Shown one piece after another: positions 21,864-34,003 of a DNA stretch of 64,000 nucleotides. The stretch's first letter is position 1. Every line of letters starts with the position of its first letter. A model generated the notes under the pieces. That model was not told the DNA's origin, ran no database searches, and was given only the letters and a program-made list of their open reading frames with translations. The position numbers and the translations under genes were made by a program. The DNA comes from Ixodes scapularis. Its lineage: Eukaryota > Arthropoda > Arachnida > Ixodida > Ixodidae. The stretch covers positions 24,059,838 to 24,123,837 of the forward strand of contig NW_024609835.1 in assembly GCF_016920785.2 (NCBI RefSeq), read 5' to 3'.

Positions 21864-22960
21864 GGCTAAGTTCCAAATCTTACCCGAGTAACCTGCCTCC
21901 TACGTCAGCGGGTAATACCACGTGACATCGCGAGTAAACAATCCGCGACTCGATTTTGGAACGGCCGGGATAATTACCTGGATACTATGCGGATTGGCTT
22001 TTTCTTGGGCTACGACAAAAATAAAACACTTCAGCGATGGCAGAAAATAGCAGACGATCTTTTTGATCATCAAGAAAGCATCTAATAGACGATAATAATT
22101 ATGACGACGCGGTGTTTTTTGAGGTGGATTCCCCAGCTCCTTTTACTCACCTTCTTTTTGAGCTGTACATCGAAATAAAAATTACTCACTCGTTACAGTT
22201 AGACATTAAAAAAAGTGTTTGATTAGTCTGCGCGATTGCCCTAAACGCATATATTCCACGCATTGTAATTTGCATCGATCATGTTTTGCAGAAATTGATT
22301 CCACACGGTGTAGTGGTGCAGCGCGAGGGTGCTTTCTCAAGAATGATATGAAACTTTGACGCGAATATGATTACGATAAAATCTCTGAAGCCTTCACTGC
22401 TTTACAAGCGTTATCCTCTCACTACACACACTCTAGAGAAAACAAAAATACTACCTTATCATTTACTGCGTTCAAACATTTTCAGCCTTGAACGTGAGAA
22501 TACGACATTCCCTCCAACGCCGAGGACGAGAATGCGGAGAAGCTCCTGTTTACGCTTTTACTCTTATAATAACAAGTATACCTTCCCGGGGAAGGTGCAC
22601 GGTCTGGATGTAATGCAGTCAATTCGTGCGTTGAAAACAGCAAATCGCAATAACCACACATGCTGCACCTCATTCTTTGTCATTTCGAACGTCCGCCACC
22701 AAAACCAACGTAGCGAGCGAGCTTTGACGGCTGTCGGCGCAGAAAGCAGACGACGAACAGATCACGTGACGTATTTACTCGATTTGATCCAATGTTACCC
22801 CCCGATCGAGGAGGGTGGCGTGAGTAATTACTCCGGAGTAAACAACCCGCTTCTGGAACGCGGGTTCTGACGTCACCGAGTAAGCTCGAGTAAGTTTCGG
22901 AACGCCACGGTACGAAACCTTCACTCCGGAGTCGGATCGAGTAAATTTTGGAACACAGCC
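21864..22960. mobile_element. TIR element, about 1.1 kb, possible CTA target duplication
   Basis: The ends are GGCTAAGTTCCAAATCTTAC and, inverted, GGCTGTGTTCCAAAATTTAC, flanked by CTA at 21861-21863 and 22961-22963. A 3-bp duplication suggests a PIF/Harbinger-like element. The right subterminal region holds several GAGTAA/TTACTC motifs. The 167-codon ORF inside has no transposase motif. Confidence 0.6.
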
Positions 22961-22995
22961 CTAGCAATTGTCATAAAGATCAGTGCTCTAAACCA

Positions 22996-23644
22996 GAGCC
23001 GTATATATAGAGAGTTTGGTCAATGGGAGGTGCGGGCAGAGCCAGGGCGTGCGGTCAAGGAGGCGTGCGGTAGACTCGGAAAGAGGACTTAGCATGCTCT
23101 CTTGACCAACCAGAAGCCGAAAAGAATCCCCTAGCGGTGGTAGCGAGAAACACTTCTATGTTCGTAAATGGTTTTAATAAGCGCGTAAGAGTGAAGTGTA
23201 GTAACTCTTTGTGGTTGAAAATAGGGTGCACGTGTTGTTTTGATCATGATCACGCAGAAAGATGTAAGAAACGAATGCGCCACTCAACTCTGTTTTGCTC
23301 GGACATAGTGTGCCCGCTCGGACGGCAGATTCCCGGCCCTCGGCGCTTGGCGTACGGATTATGTCGACCGTTCCGCTAGTCGCACTCTTCCACCATCATT
23401 TTGGATGAGCCTGATTGAAACATCACGTGTACCGTATTTTCAGGTATCGAGAGTTACTCCAATGCAGTTATCAGGTTTGTTTCTCGCGGCCACCGCCAGG
23501 GTATTATTTCCGGGTTCAGGTTAGTCACATTCGAATTTCTGAAGACGCCCTGGAACACGCCCAGCCCGCTTTCGGCCAATGGCGCCTCCTCATTTGTCTC
23601 CTATACTTCCCAACGAATGGCCAAACTCTCTACATATACGGCTC
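22996..23644. mobile_element. 649-bp TIR element with 12-bp direct repeats
   Basis: The inverted ends share GAGCCGTATATRTAGAGAGT and TTTGG. TGCTCTAAACCA directly flanks both sides (22984-22995, 23645-23656). If that is the target duplication, 11-12 bp is long and is closer to Mutator-like elements than to hAT. No transposase was seen. Its right end recurs at 2313-2375. Confidence 0.75.
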
Positions 23645-23677
23645 TGCTCTAAACCATACAAAAAAGCACGTACGTGA

Positions 23678-25125
23678 CAACGAGCTTGAGTAAACTTAGA
23701 GCGGTAAACCAGCGGTCAAAAGTGGCACCCCCCCGTCGCCGCCATCTTGCCTGTTTGCCACATTAGTGATCACGTGACGTTAAGATGGTTGCGCCCAGAG
23801 GTGGGAAAGATCAGATTGGCCAGATCGCGGTCAGCAGATGGGCACTCTAGGGCTGCGTTTGAATCTTACTCGAATGGCGCCGAGTTATTCTGGCGGATCA
23901 AGTCACGTGACAAGACAGATGCAGCAACGCTGGACGCGGGTAGGTTTCCGAACGCAGCGGGTACGATAACTTCACCCAGGAGTGAGATAGAAGCTGCGTT
24001 CGATTTACTTGCACCTCCTGCGCCGGTGCAGAGAAGTGTAGGGCAGTCTATTTCCGGTATATACACCGCCCACACTTTTCTGCACCGGTGCCGGAGGTGC
24101 AAGTAAATCGAACGCAGCTTCTATCTCACTCCTGGGTGAAGTTCTCGCACCCGTTGCGTTCGAAAACCTACCCGCGGCTAGCGTTGCTGCATCTGTCTTG
24201 TCACAGAACTTGATCCGCCGGAATAACTCGGCGCCATTCGAGAAAGATTCGAACGCAGCCCCAGAGTGCCCATCTGCTGACCGCGATCTGGCCAATCTGA
24301 TCTGTCCCACCTCTGGGCGCAACCATCTTAACGTCACGTGATCACTAATGTGGCAAACAGGCAAGATGGCGGCAACCAGGGGGGTGCCATTTCCGCTGCA
24401 GGCAGTGGGTTCCGGTTTACCGCTCTAAGGTAAGACTCAAAGGGGCACTGACACCCCAAAGGTCGTATTTTTTTTATTGTCTAAAACGATGCAAGTTGCA
24501 GTCATAGAAACGCAAAAAAAAACCGCCTCGCGAAAAAAAATTTTCCCGCGCGCGCGCGCGCGCTATTTTATTTTTGGCGTTTGATTTTCCCGCCTCTCAC
24601 CTCCTCGCTTCTTTTGATCGGTGACGTCAAAAATCAGGAAATTTAGAAGCTTTGTAGGCGACATCTCTATAACATTTAATAACGGCAATCCTAAAACATG
24701 TTTTTTAACGCAATTGTGAACGCACTACGGCCCTTCTTTTTGAAATGCCAAGAATCGGGAGTTCGTTGTGGTGCCGTCTCCTGGATTTGTATCTCCCCAC
24801 GGAAAACAGGCGACACCGCTCAAAACCGGTCCACCGCAACGCCGGCGCTCGCTCCTTTCCTCCTTGCTTTGGGTCGCCATGGCAACAGCAGGGAGTCGTG
24901 AAAAAAAGTGGACTCTCAGGAGTCCGCAATATTTGACGTCAACGCACCGGTGTGGATCCCGCGGGAACTTCGAATTCGGCATTTGGAAATTGTTTTTTTT
25001 TACTTCACAAATACTGAATTCCCAAATTTCAGATTTTGAGGGTAATGTCCCGGCATCGTTTTCAATCGTTTCGGATAATGAAAAAAAAATGATTTTGATG
25101 TGTCAGTGCCCCTTCAAGCTCGTTG
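23678..25125. mobile_element. Fold-back element with 8-bp target duplication, carrying a nested MITE
   Basis: The ends are CAACGAGCTTGAGT and its inverse, flanked by GTACGTGA at 23670-23677 and 25126-25133. The two arms are nearly mirror images (about 360 bp each, meeting near 24060), including CACGTGA words and long shared blocks around 23747-24050 and 24065-24364. The right arm is lengthened by the 24441-25113 MITE; without it the element is about 770 bp. An 8-bp duplication fits hAT or P-type elements. No transposase found. The mirrored 119-codon ORFs are arm copies. Confidence 0.85.
24441..25113. mobile_element. 673-bp MITE with TCAA target duplication
   Basis: The termini are AGGGGCACTGACAC on both ends (inverted), flanked by TCAA at 24437-24440 and 25114-25117. 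TCAA is one base from TTAA, and the AGGGG start matches the TTAA group. It interrupts the right arm of the surrounding fold-back. A CG dinucleotide run lies at 24548-24562. Confidence 0.85.
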
Positions 25126-25295
25126 GTACGTGACCACGGAGAAGAGAGTGAACGCGACTCAATCCGGGTAGTTCTCGATCGGAGGTTCTCGGGCGGAAAG
25201 AAAACGAATTTCTAGCCGCAAATTCTGTTCTGGGTAGTTGGGCTCTGATATATAATGTACAAATAAAAACCTTGGCGAGCATAAATACCGTCAGT
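25126..25295. repeat. Repeat B, copy 2
   Basis: GAGAAGAGAGTGAACGCGAC... to CTTGGCGAGCATAAATACC matches 4936-5105 and 52465-52635. The fold-back at 23678-25125 inserted at its left side, splitting it from TCTAAACCATA-type sequence at 23648. Confidence 0.7.
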
Positions 25296-25957
25296 GTCCC
25301 TTGACATCGTCAACGCCAACTTGTCGTTTCCCCCCAAGAACCGTATTAAAAAAAAAAAAAAGTCCGGCTCCTTGCGCAGTGGACCTTTTCCGAGAAGCGT
25401 TCTGCGCACGCGCGAGCGCCCGATGCCAAGCGGCGGAAGTCGGAACGAAAAATCAAGGAAATTCGGAAGGAGGCTGTATATCAGCGAGTAGAACACGTAA
25501 CTGCAGCATATATATAATTGTGTTACACAAAAAAAAAGAACGTCGACGGAAAGGAAAACACGACGTTTTGGTGGACGCCACGGATACTCCTCTTTAAAGC
25601 CGCGTTGGGCAGGCGCCGCTGCTCAGAGAGCGAAGAAACGGGTAGCGTAGCTCCCATTATCGATTGGTAGCGCAGGTAGGTCACTTCCTCGATTTTTAGT
25701 TCGTGCAGCCACCGCCTGGTGCCGTCGGTATGTGAAAAAGGTTCATTTTACTGATTTCCCAGATAATTAAGATATACATGTAGGAGAATTATAGATTAAA
25801 TATAATTTATCTTGTTAAGACGTACACGTTTCAAACGCCAAAACCATCGCTCCTTCTTCTGACAACCAAATCTTGTAAGAACTACATCGCGCGGCGAACG
25901 AACAATGCCCAAAACTTCCCTTTTTCGGGAGGTGAAAACGAGGATAGCAATTCACTC
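25296..25957. other. No supported gene
   Basis: An A-run at 25349-25361 and AT-rich sequence at 25740-25830. ORFs here are short and lack domains. Confidence 0.5.
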
Positions 25958-26399
25958 TTAAAGGGATCGTCCGGTCAAATTTTGTATCCGAGAAAACAAT
26001 TGAATATTATTGGTATTGCCTCAAGACGGATCGCACGTGCAATATCTGAATTGTATATGCCCCTCTGCACGAGTAATTGAATTTTTGCTACTCCAATCGC
26101 ACCCTAGCGTAAACGCTGTTTTCGGCGGCAACATGGGAGCTCTGACGTCACACAACACAAAGCGAGCATTTCTGTCTCGTCGTTTACCTGCGAGTGAACG
26201 CCTCAGCGTGCTTCGATTTTGTTGTTGTGCTCGACTTGTTTCGTGGTTGGGTGAGAGTTTTGTTGCGCGGTTGGGTGCCACAACCACCGGGCAGTACATG
26301 CGAGCCGAGACATGACGTTCTACACTTTTCCGCGAGACGTGCAGTGACGAGCAAAATGGATCGTCGCCGTGCGTAGGGACTGGGTTCCCGTCAAGATGG

Positions 26400-27714
26400 A
26401 GATCTCGCTTATGCAGCAATCATCTCACAGACGAGAGGTACGAGCTGAGCTCTAAGCTGACAGAAGGCTCGTAAGCTGAGGTGTGATGCTGTGCCAACGG
26501 TATTAAACTACGTCCATCCACTCCTCGCCCAAATCGGATCAATCAATTTGTTTGTGCAGCGAAACCGAAACCAACGTCTAGACCACCTGGAAACGACACC
26601 AGGGCCGGTTTTCTCGAAGCGATGGTAAACCCATTTTGGTAAACCACGGTGCCTAGGAAGGAAAAAGTACCTAGGTACTGTAATAAACGGCTGGATATAG
26701 AACAACAATAATTATTTTTGATTGGGCAATAAGATGCGCCATCTATCGGTGAAACAAGCCAGTCATTTTGTTTGTCCTCTTTTTCCGCTGGTTGTTATCG
26801 ATATAGTATGGTATTTTAAGTCAAAATATAGTAATGTTCTGCTTGAAGATCAATTTATTTGCTTCCGATGGTACGAAGAAATTTTAGATACTATGCCATA
26901 GTTTGTCGACGAATATTCGAAAATCTAAAAAACATTTCCTTCAATATGTGTCGCCATAAACAACGCATAATGTTCCCGTGTTCCTTCCAGTCTGGCAACG
27001 CCGGTGCTGTATATAGTCTCGATTTTGTTACTTGCAACGCACGTTTCTGCGATTCCTGCTGATCTCAACTGTTTGCCCTGTCTTCCATTTGCCCAACCAA
27101 TCCACCGGTGACGAAAAGCTAAGCTTCTCGTCACCGTTGAATCGCTGACCACCGGGGATATGTAGAAACCTCGATGCTGTCGGCATACTGTCGGCGCACT
27201 GCGAAAAAAAAAAAAAAAACAGTACAATGTCCCAGCTGTTCACCAGGAACGAAGACTTTATCGTGGATAACCCCCTTTCTCCGCAAAGTAATCGCTGCTC
27301 ACGAGTTGACATGCATATAGTGTAACAAATTAAACGTGTTAGAATAAATATACACCAACACTTGTTCGCAAAACATTTTTTTACTATCTATAAATACACT
27401 TGCAAGGCTTATGTACCGTCACATGTCTTGGATCCCGGACTGCTGAAGAGTGATGCGTTCGCGGAATGCTGCCGTCGGTTAGTTTAGTAGTCCCTCTGAA
27501 CTACCGCTTTGCTTGACGTGCTAATAGGTTGATGGTGCGTCATTAATATAACAGCCGGATCGAAATGAATGTTCAGCAGTACAAAGCAGAATCATTAGCC
27601 CTCGTTGAGCGACGCCACGGCCATTTTTCTTCTAGGTACTGCTCCTCCCTCGGCGCCCCTGCTCTCCAAGTCACGTGACCTAGAATTCCCCCTTCTAGGG
27701 GCAATAGTTAACTT
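26400..27714. other. No supported gene; one perfect hairpin
   Basis: Mostly AT-rich sequence without recognised domains. At 27106-27134, GGTGACGAAAAGCT is followed almost directly by AAGCTTCTCGTCACC, an obvious stem-loop. An A-run lies at 27204-27219. Confidence 0.5.
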
Positions 27715-27717
27715 TAA

Positions 27718-28523
27718 TAGCATCTTCGATCAACTCGCACCGGAATCGCCCTGAAACCAGCACAGTGCACAGCGCTCCTCGGTCGTGCAGCGCGATGTCG
27801 GTGCAACATCGAGGACAAACTGCGCCGCGCCGGTGCACCGCGGCGAGCTCCACCTTGCGTCACTTCACGTTTTGTTCGTTTTTTCTTGCGTAGGTCAGCG
27901 CACGATGCCCGTCTGCTGTCAATTTCTTTTATTTCTTTACTCGCGGATTTGACGGTCCCACAGAAATAAACATCGTGGACGTGATTGTCGATGGGTTCAC
28001 GAAGCGGGTGACAATTCCACATGTATATGTTGGCCATCATTACTGGTTCAAGAAAACGAAACGCCAGATAATACGGATAATAGCCGTACCTCGCTGTCAT
28101 CGAAACGCCTCGCGCCGCTTTCCACGAAGTTCGTGCTTTTCGGGCGCTCCTTGCCACCGCAGCAATCGCCAGTAATCGCGGCGATGGTGAGAAGCTCGTC
28201 GTCTCGCCGTCAGAAGACCCGAGGAAATCATCTAGTGCAGCTGCAAGGCGTGTTCGTTTTTGCAAGATCGCCATCTCGATAGTCTGCGCGTCTGCTACTC
28301 CCGCCATCTTCTCGATTCCCGCTCCCGGCCGCAATGCCTGATGGGACTGCACCCCGGCGCACCGCCGATTTTCTTGGTGCACGTTGGGGCAACGAAAAGC
28401 CGCACCGGGAGGGTGCGCTTCGTTGATCGAGGACGTACGGTGCGCACCGGTGCACTTGATCGAAGACGAAGGGGCGCACCTCAGTGCCCCGGTGCGCACC
28501 GGTGCGGATGATCGAGGATGCTA
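27718..28523. mobile_element. 806-bp TIR element with TAA target duplication
   Basis: The ends are TAGCATCTTCGATCA and, inverted, TAGCATCCTCGATCA, flanked by TAA (27715-27717, 28524-28526). That pattern fits PIF/Harbinger-like elements. Subterminal GCACCGGTGC-type palindromes are frequent (28450-28505). A 261-codon minus-strand ORF spans it, but most of that is arm sequence and no DDE transposase motif was found. Confidence 0.65.
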
Positions 28524-28526
28524 TAA

Positions 28527-29652
28527 ACCACGGTTCGCGTTCGAGAAAACGGGCCCAGAAGTTGTATTTAAAAAGCGTGCAGCCAAATTCTATTTGACCC
28601 ACATGTGCAAATAGAGCGTGGCTAATATTCATTAGGCTCGTCCAAGTCAAGTGACGACGTGCATTTGAACGATTCGCCGGTTGCCTTTTTTCGACCCGCG
28701 GTCTTCGCCTCTGAGGGAAAGACCAGCAGCCTCACCACCGATCCAGTGGATCCGCCGATATGTGTATTGTGTACCCAGAGAGCTCTCTGGCCGCCGCCAT
28801 TTTGCGAATCGAGCGACCCCTATCAGCCAGAAATTTCTGTCACCCGCCTGAGCTGTGGAAACCCGGTCAGCGTGACCTGCATTGTGCATTCGAAATTCGC
28901 CGGCTTTTCTTGGAAGTTTTTACTTTATTTGCGTGTTTAGGATGCTTACCCTTTGTGAGTTAGCTTCCACAGTGAGAACCAGGGAATACCAGGGCTCGTA
29001 GCTTACTCGGCCTTCGTAGGAAACGAACGAAGAGAGCGAACGTCAAGCAGCCCGCGAATCGGGCAGTTCGACGTTCTTGGAGGATTATTTCCGTTGAGAT
29101 AATCCCCAAAAAGCCTTCCTGGCTATGTTCCGGGTCTACGCGAAAAATAGCTGATAGGGTCGGGTCCGGGGTGTGGACGTTCATTTGGTTTTAAGTTGTG
29201 CAAAAAAGCGACTCTCTTCTACATGTGCCCCAAAACACGCCGGATTCCGTCCGATCGTCGTGAAGTGACTATTGGCGACACTGAATATTAGATATGCTGT
29301 GCGATTTGATACCTTTCTCAAATCCTGTTCGGATAACGCGGCACCGTGGGGTACGTACAATAGATGTTGTTTTGTTCGATTGATGAGACACGTTGAACGG
29401 TTCATGTTGTTGGCAAGGAATATCCATGCAGTTCGGATATCCTGTGTGGTCAAATATTTTCGGCGGTTAAGACCTTTGTAGATTGACGCGGCTGAGTGTA
29501 TGGTGCCGTAAAAAGATCAACAAAAAATGAAACAAACATTCCAGATGCATTTGTTCTGTTGCGAACGGACTCACCAAGACAGCTTTCATTTCTTTGTTTT
29601 TGTTCCCCCAAAAAGTAAAATGCAATCTTAAAAACCTTGAAACATTATATTC

Positions 29653-29655
<3 letters not shown>
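28527..29655. other. No supported gene
   Basis: Short ORFs only. No termini or domains recognised. Confidence 0.45.

Positions 29656-29684
<29 letters not shown>
29656..29684. repeat. Poly-A tract
   Basis: Almost 30 consecutive A bases. It could be the tail of a plus-strand retroposon ending here, but no body was recognised upstream. From 29685 to 29995 nothing else is recognised. Confidence 0.9.
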
Positions 29685-29689
<5 letters not shown>

Positions 29690-30649
29690 GCGGCAATGAA
29701 GCCTTTACCAGCGTCCGGAAGTGCGCCTACGCAGGCTGCCAAAGCCCACTGACTAGAAAACCTACAGCTCAGCGCAGTCGGGCAACACTGACGTACCCTC
29801 TCAAAACCAGGGACGTGCGCCGTTAATCGCTTCGTTCGAGAGTATGGGCAGGAGATCGAACTCTAGGGGGCTCTCTGACCCGTTTGTTTCCCCCCCCCGC
29901 TCAGTGTTTACTCAACACAAGGCCTGTGCACATGCCGACAGGCCTTATGGGAATGCAGTTTAACGTAAAAAATACTAACAATCGACGAAGCGACGTTAAA
30001 GGGGGACCAGCAGAAATATTCTCCCGCCTGGCGGAAAGTCCTCCTTGCCCTCTTTCTTTCTTGTATTGTAGCACGGCGAGGCGAGGGGAAAGGTCCCCTC
30101 TTCCGCCGGCTTCTTCTGAGAGGATGAGCCGAGAAAATCCCCTTTCTGAGCGACGGGCGATGGGTACGGCAGCAGCGACCTCGTGACTTACGGGTATCTT
30201 CAGCTCCTATCGCGTAATCTGCCCTATTTTTTGGCTCTCGCCAAGCCTAGCCCCTCGGGTGTAGGGTGCCTACTCGGGTGTAGGTTTTACGGAGCTGCAT
30301 GGCTGCGCCCTCGCCGTCACCGAATTTGAGCTGTCGAAGTTCTTTGGTTTAGCCCGTGGCAAAGTAAACGCATAGTTGGGAGCTGCGATGCATCCCCGCA
30401 CCCATTGAAGGAACGTTTCGTAGATATTCTCGGTTGATCAAGAAGCTCAACACACATGCGCGAGATGTGGTGACTTGAATATGTAAGGATGACTTACATC
30501 TTCGCAAAACATTCCATCTTCAAAAAAAAAAAAAAAAAAGGCTTATCACGCTCCAACTTGCCTCAAATTGGGATCGATAGAAAAGAAAACGATGCACCAG
30601 GCGCGGGCATCTTGTAGAAGGTCTCTGTTTTCTAGTAGCGAGCACAAAG

Positions 30650-30861
30650 AGACCGATCTCACCAGCCAGTTTGACTACGCCAACGCTGCCGCAATGCATC
30701 GAGGGAACTTTAGTCTTTCTGCACGTGCGGCAACCTCGCTGGAGCTCCGCGCGTGAGGAGCACGAGACAGCACGAGCCCTCTCCTGCTCTGCATTTTGCC
30801 TCCAGTGAACTAAAGTTATGGCGGCGTCACGCGTGCGCCGAACACTTGGTGAGATCGGTCT
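30650..30861. mobile_element. 212-bp MITE inside the left arm
   Basis: The ends are AGACCGATCTCACCA and its exact inverse. It lies in a segment absent from the right arm, so it arrived after the arms formed. A separate hairpin CGCTGCCACTTC/GAAGTGGCAGCG follows at 30911-30960. Confidence 0.7.
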
Positions 30862-31431
30862 AACTTTAGCAGACTATGTTTTCAGGCACGCTATATTTTG
30901 CGGGAGCTCACGCTGCCACTTCGATGCATTCTCTGAAGCGCGCGCCTGAAGTGGCAGCGGGCCTTTGAAAACGATTTACTAAAATGCCCTGTTGTGTGCC
31001 TAACTCGCAGAACATGATGGCCAGCAAAATGTATAAAATTCATATTTACACATTCCCAACAACCACATGAGGTGAGAAGGCATCAAGGGTGGATGCAATA
31101 TTAGAAAGTTTGAGTGGGTCGCTTTGAGCCACTTCGATAATCATACGGTCCTACCCCACAACGAAATGTAAGCTAGACTCGCTATTTACATTCTTAATCG
31201 AGTACGGTTATGGAGCGGAAAAGACAATACTAAACCCCTTTTTGGCAAGTCTAGCCTGTCGTGTTATCGTTCAACGTTGCTTGTATTGGTAACATAGCAC
31301 GGGCCGCCACTTCGAAGTATTCGTGATGTCTCAAAGAAACTAAAGCAAAAGCAGGCACTTTTTTTTTAACGTGACACAGAATTGTATTTAACTTGTGAAA
31401 AACTTTTAGATACCCTAGGCAATAGGCGTAG

Positions 31432-31745
31432 ACTGCGGGGGGGCATCGGGGCTCGTGCCCCCCTGGCGAGATCTAAGGGGGGGGGGGGGGGAAGCAAACC
31501 CCCCCCCCCCCCCCGGTTTGGGCCATGATCCTGACCGACATGCTGTTTACGCGCCATGTAACGAGCTTCTAGTAGTGACATGTAAACAAAATAACGCCCA
31601 CGTTTCCTTTATTGACAAAATACATGGGAAATGGAATCCCAGCGTGCTTACGTTAGCTTCGATCTCCAATTCTGGCGAGAAGCTAACGCGCAGCACTTCA
31701 CCCCCCCCCCCCTCCCCCCCCCCCCCCCCCCCCCTCTACCGGTAA
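31432..31745. repeat. G/C homopolymer-rich insertion
   Basis: Runs of G and C (31435-31515, 31701-31735) with GCGTAGACT near the left edge and AGTCTACGAC at the right. This suggests a small TIR element whose homopolymers expanded. It is absent from the right arm of the 30000-33999 element. Confidence 0.55.
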
Positions 31746-34003
31746 AATGGAGTCTACGACGCTGCTCTACGCCACGCAGTTAGCACGAACAAACTATCGC
31801 CGGTGTTTCCCACTTTTTTTTTCTTGTTAGAAGTAAATGATGTTTAGGAAACCGTTAATGCGAGTATCCCACCTAAACTGTAGATTTTAGTGCGAGCCAA
31901 TACATTGCTGGGGAAAATAGCAAAAAGCGCCGATGTCGTGTTGGCGCTAACAGTGTCGCGTAATGTACGCATACCGCTGCACAATCAAAGCTAACGGAGT
32001 TAATCAGTAAATTTAGTGGCCCCCCAAAAACTGGCGTTATTTTGTTTTGTTTTTATGGTTGAAAAGTTGTTATTTTTATACAAGCAATTCCGTAAAGAGT
32101 GCTTCCATTGGGCACCAACTTACGAGGCATCAATTTGTTCTTATACACTAAATTCTGCATGGCTCTTGCATTCGCCCTCAATATTGCGTTCGTGCCAGCT
32201 GTTTCACGCACATTAAGAAGACCAGTTGATTGCTCGAACATTTAAACAAGGCCTTTCTTACGCCAAATAGACATTTTGCGAGTATGCTCTATTACTGGTG
32301 GTTCATAAAATAATCTACGTTGTTTATTTGGAGGAAAGGAAGTGATGGTGGGGGAGGGGGAATTGAAAACAAAAGACGACTCTAGGGAACCTCGAACTTT
32401 ATAAATATTTCTCACAACCTATAATCCTGAGTTAATTAAATCACTTTTGCTTTGTGTGTTTCAGAACTTGTTAAAAGTCGCGCTAAAGGCCAAGATGAGC
32501 GAGAAGTTAGATGCCCCTGTTCATTTGAGCAAGAAGCGTATATATGCGAGATAAAACTGAATAAGCATACCAGTGTGACCGTAGCAATCTCCGACCAAGC
32601 CTGAACCTCACTTTTTCTGAAACCGCGGAGATGACTGCTTTTGACGAGTTGATAAAGCAAGCCAAAGCCGTTAATAAGTAGGACTCGTTGTCAGCTGTGA
32701 TAATCAAGGCGCTGCGACGATGTCTTGAAACCTTTAATCTATTAAAACAAATTCTGTAATAAATCCATCGCCATATTATGCTTGCGCTGATCTTGTAGCG
32801 GTATGCGTGCTTTACGTAGCACTGTTAGCCCGAACGCGACATCGGCGCTTTTTACTATTTCTGCCAGCAACATGTATTGTCTAGCACTGAGCTCTGCCAC
32901 TTAGGTGGGATAGTTGCATAACAGTTTTCTAAACATCATTCATTTCTAAAAAATCAAAATGAGAAAGACCGGCGACAGTTTGTCCGTGCTAACTGTGTGG
33001 CAGTATTCCTAGAATGTGTTTGCAATGACAAATTACAAACGCGTTTCATGTAAAAAAATCGGCTACATTTGATTTATTTTTAATGCTTTAAAAATACTTT
33101 AAAGGGGCAGCACGTGCTATAGCACCGATTTAAGCAGCGTTGAACTATAACACGACACGCTTCGATAGCCGCACTCGATAAAGAATGCTCACAGAAAGGT
33201 TATAGCTTATATATTGCTGTAGGGTTCGGTTATCCAAGAGCTAAAGACGATCCTCTAGAACTTTTTAGTATCGACACACACCTATGCTGCCTTCTCACCT
33301 CATGTGGTTGTTGGGATGCGCAAATATAAATGTCATCTACATTCGTTGGCCATCAAATAGTGTGAGCTACGCACACAATAATTTGTGCTCGCTGCTAGAA
33401 AACAGACCTCCTACAAGATGCCCGCGCCTGGTACATCGTTTTCTTTTCCATTGATCCCAATTTGAGGCAGGTTTGAGGTGATAAGCCGTTTGTTTTGAAA
33501 ATGGAATATTTTGTGAAGATGTAAGTCATCCTTACATATTCAGGTCACCACATCTCGCGCATGTGTTTAGAGCTCCTTGATCAACCGAGAATATCTATGA
33601 AACGTTCCTTCAATGCGTGCGTGGATGTATCGCAGCTCCCAAGTATGCGTTTACTTTGCCACGTGCTAAACCAAAGAACTTCGACAGCTCAAATTCGGTG
33701 ACTGCGAGGGCGCAGCCTTCCAGCTCCGTAAAACCTACCCCCGAGCGGCTAGGCTTGGCGAGAGCCAAGAAATAGGGCAGATTACGCGATAGGAGCTGAA
33801 GATACCCGTAAGTCACGAGGTCGCTGCTGCCGCACCCATCGCCCGTCGCTCAGAAAGGGGATTTCCTCGGCTTATCCTCTCAGAAGAAGCCGGCGCAAAA
33901 GGGGACCCTTCCCCTCGCCTCGCCGTGCTACAATACTAGAAAGAAAGAGGGCGAGGAGGACTTTCCGCCAGGCGGAAGAATATTTCTGCTGGTCCCCCTT
34001 TAA

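Larger units (their letters stand above)
30000..33999. mobile_element. 4.0-kb TTAA element with long inverted arms
   Basis: Both ends read AGGGGGACCAGCAGAAATAT (inverted), with TTAA at 29996-29999 and 34000-34003. The left arm (30000 to about 32010) and right arm (33999 to about 32770) are mirror images with high similarity. Later insertions lengthen the left arm: 30650-31000 and about 31366-31745. The centre (about 32010-32765) is single-copy. Piled shared blocks include CCGCCTGGCGGAAAGTCCTC and GAGCTGTCGAAGTTCTTTGG. No transposase motif is visible, so it is non-autonomous. The arms would form a roughly 1.2-kb double strand if transcribed. Confidence 0.85.

Noticed and set aside
22367..22870. 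167-codon ORF inside the 21864-22960 element
   Set aside because: No domain, and equally good open frames exist on the other strand.
23747..24364. Pair of nearly identical 119-codon ORFs facing each other
   Set aside because: They are the two arms of one fold-back element, not paralogous genes.
27714..28499. 261-codon minus-strand ORF
   Set aside because: It spans a TIR element end to end, including the inverted termini, and has no transposase motif. GC-rich arm sequence keeps the frame open.
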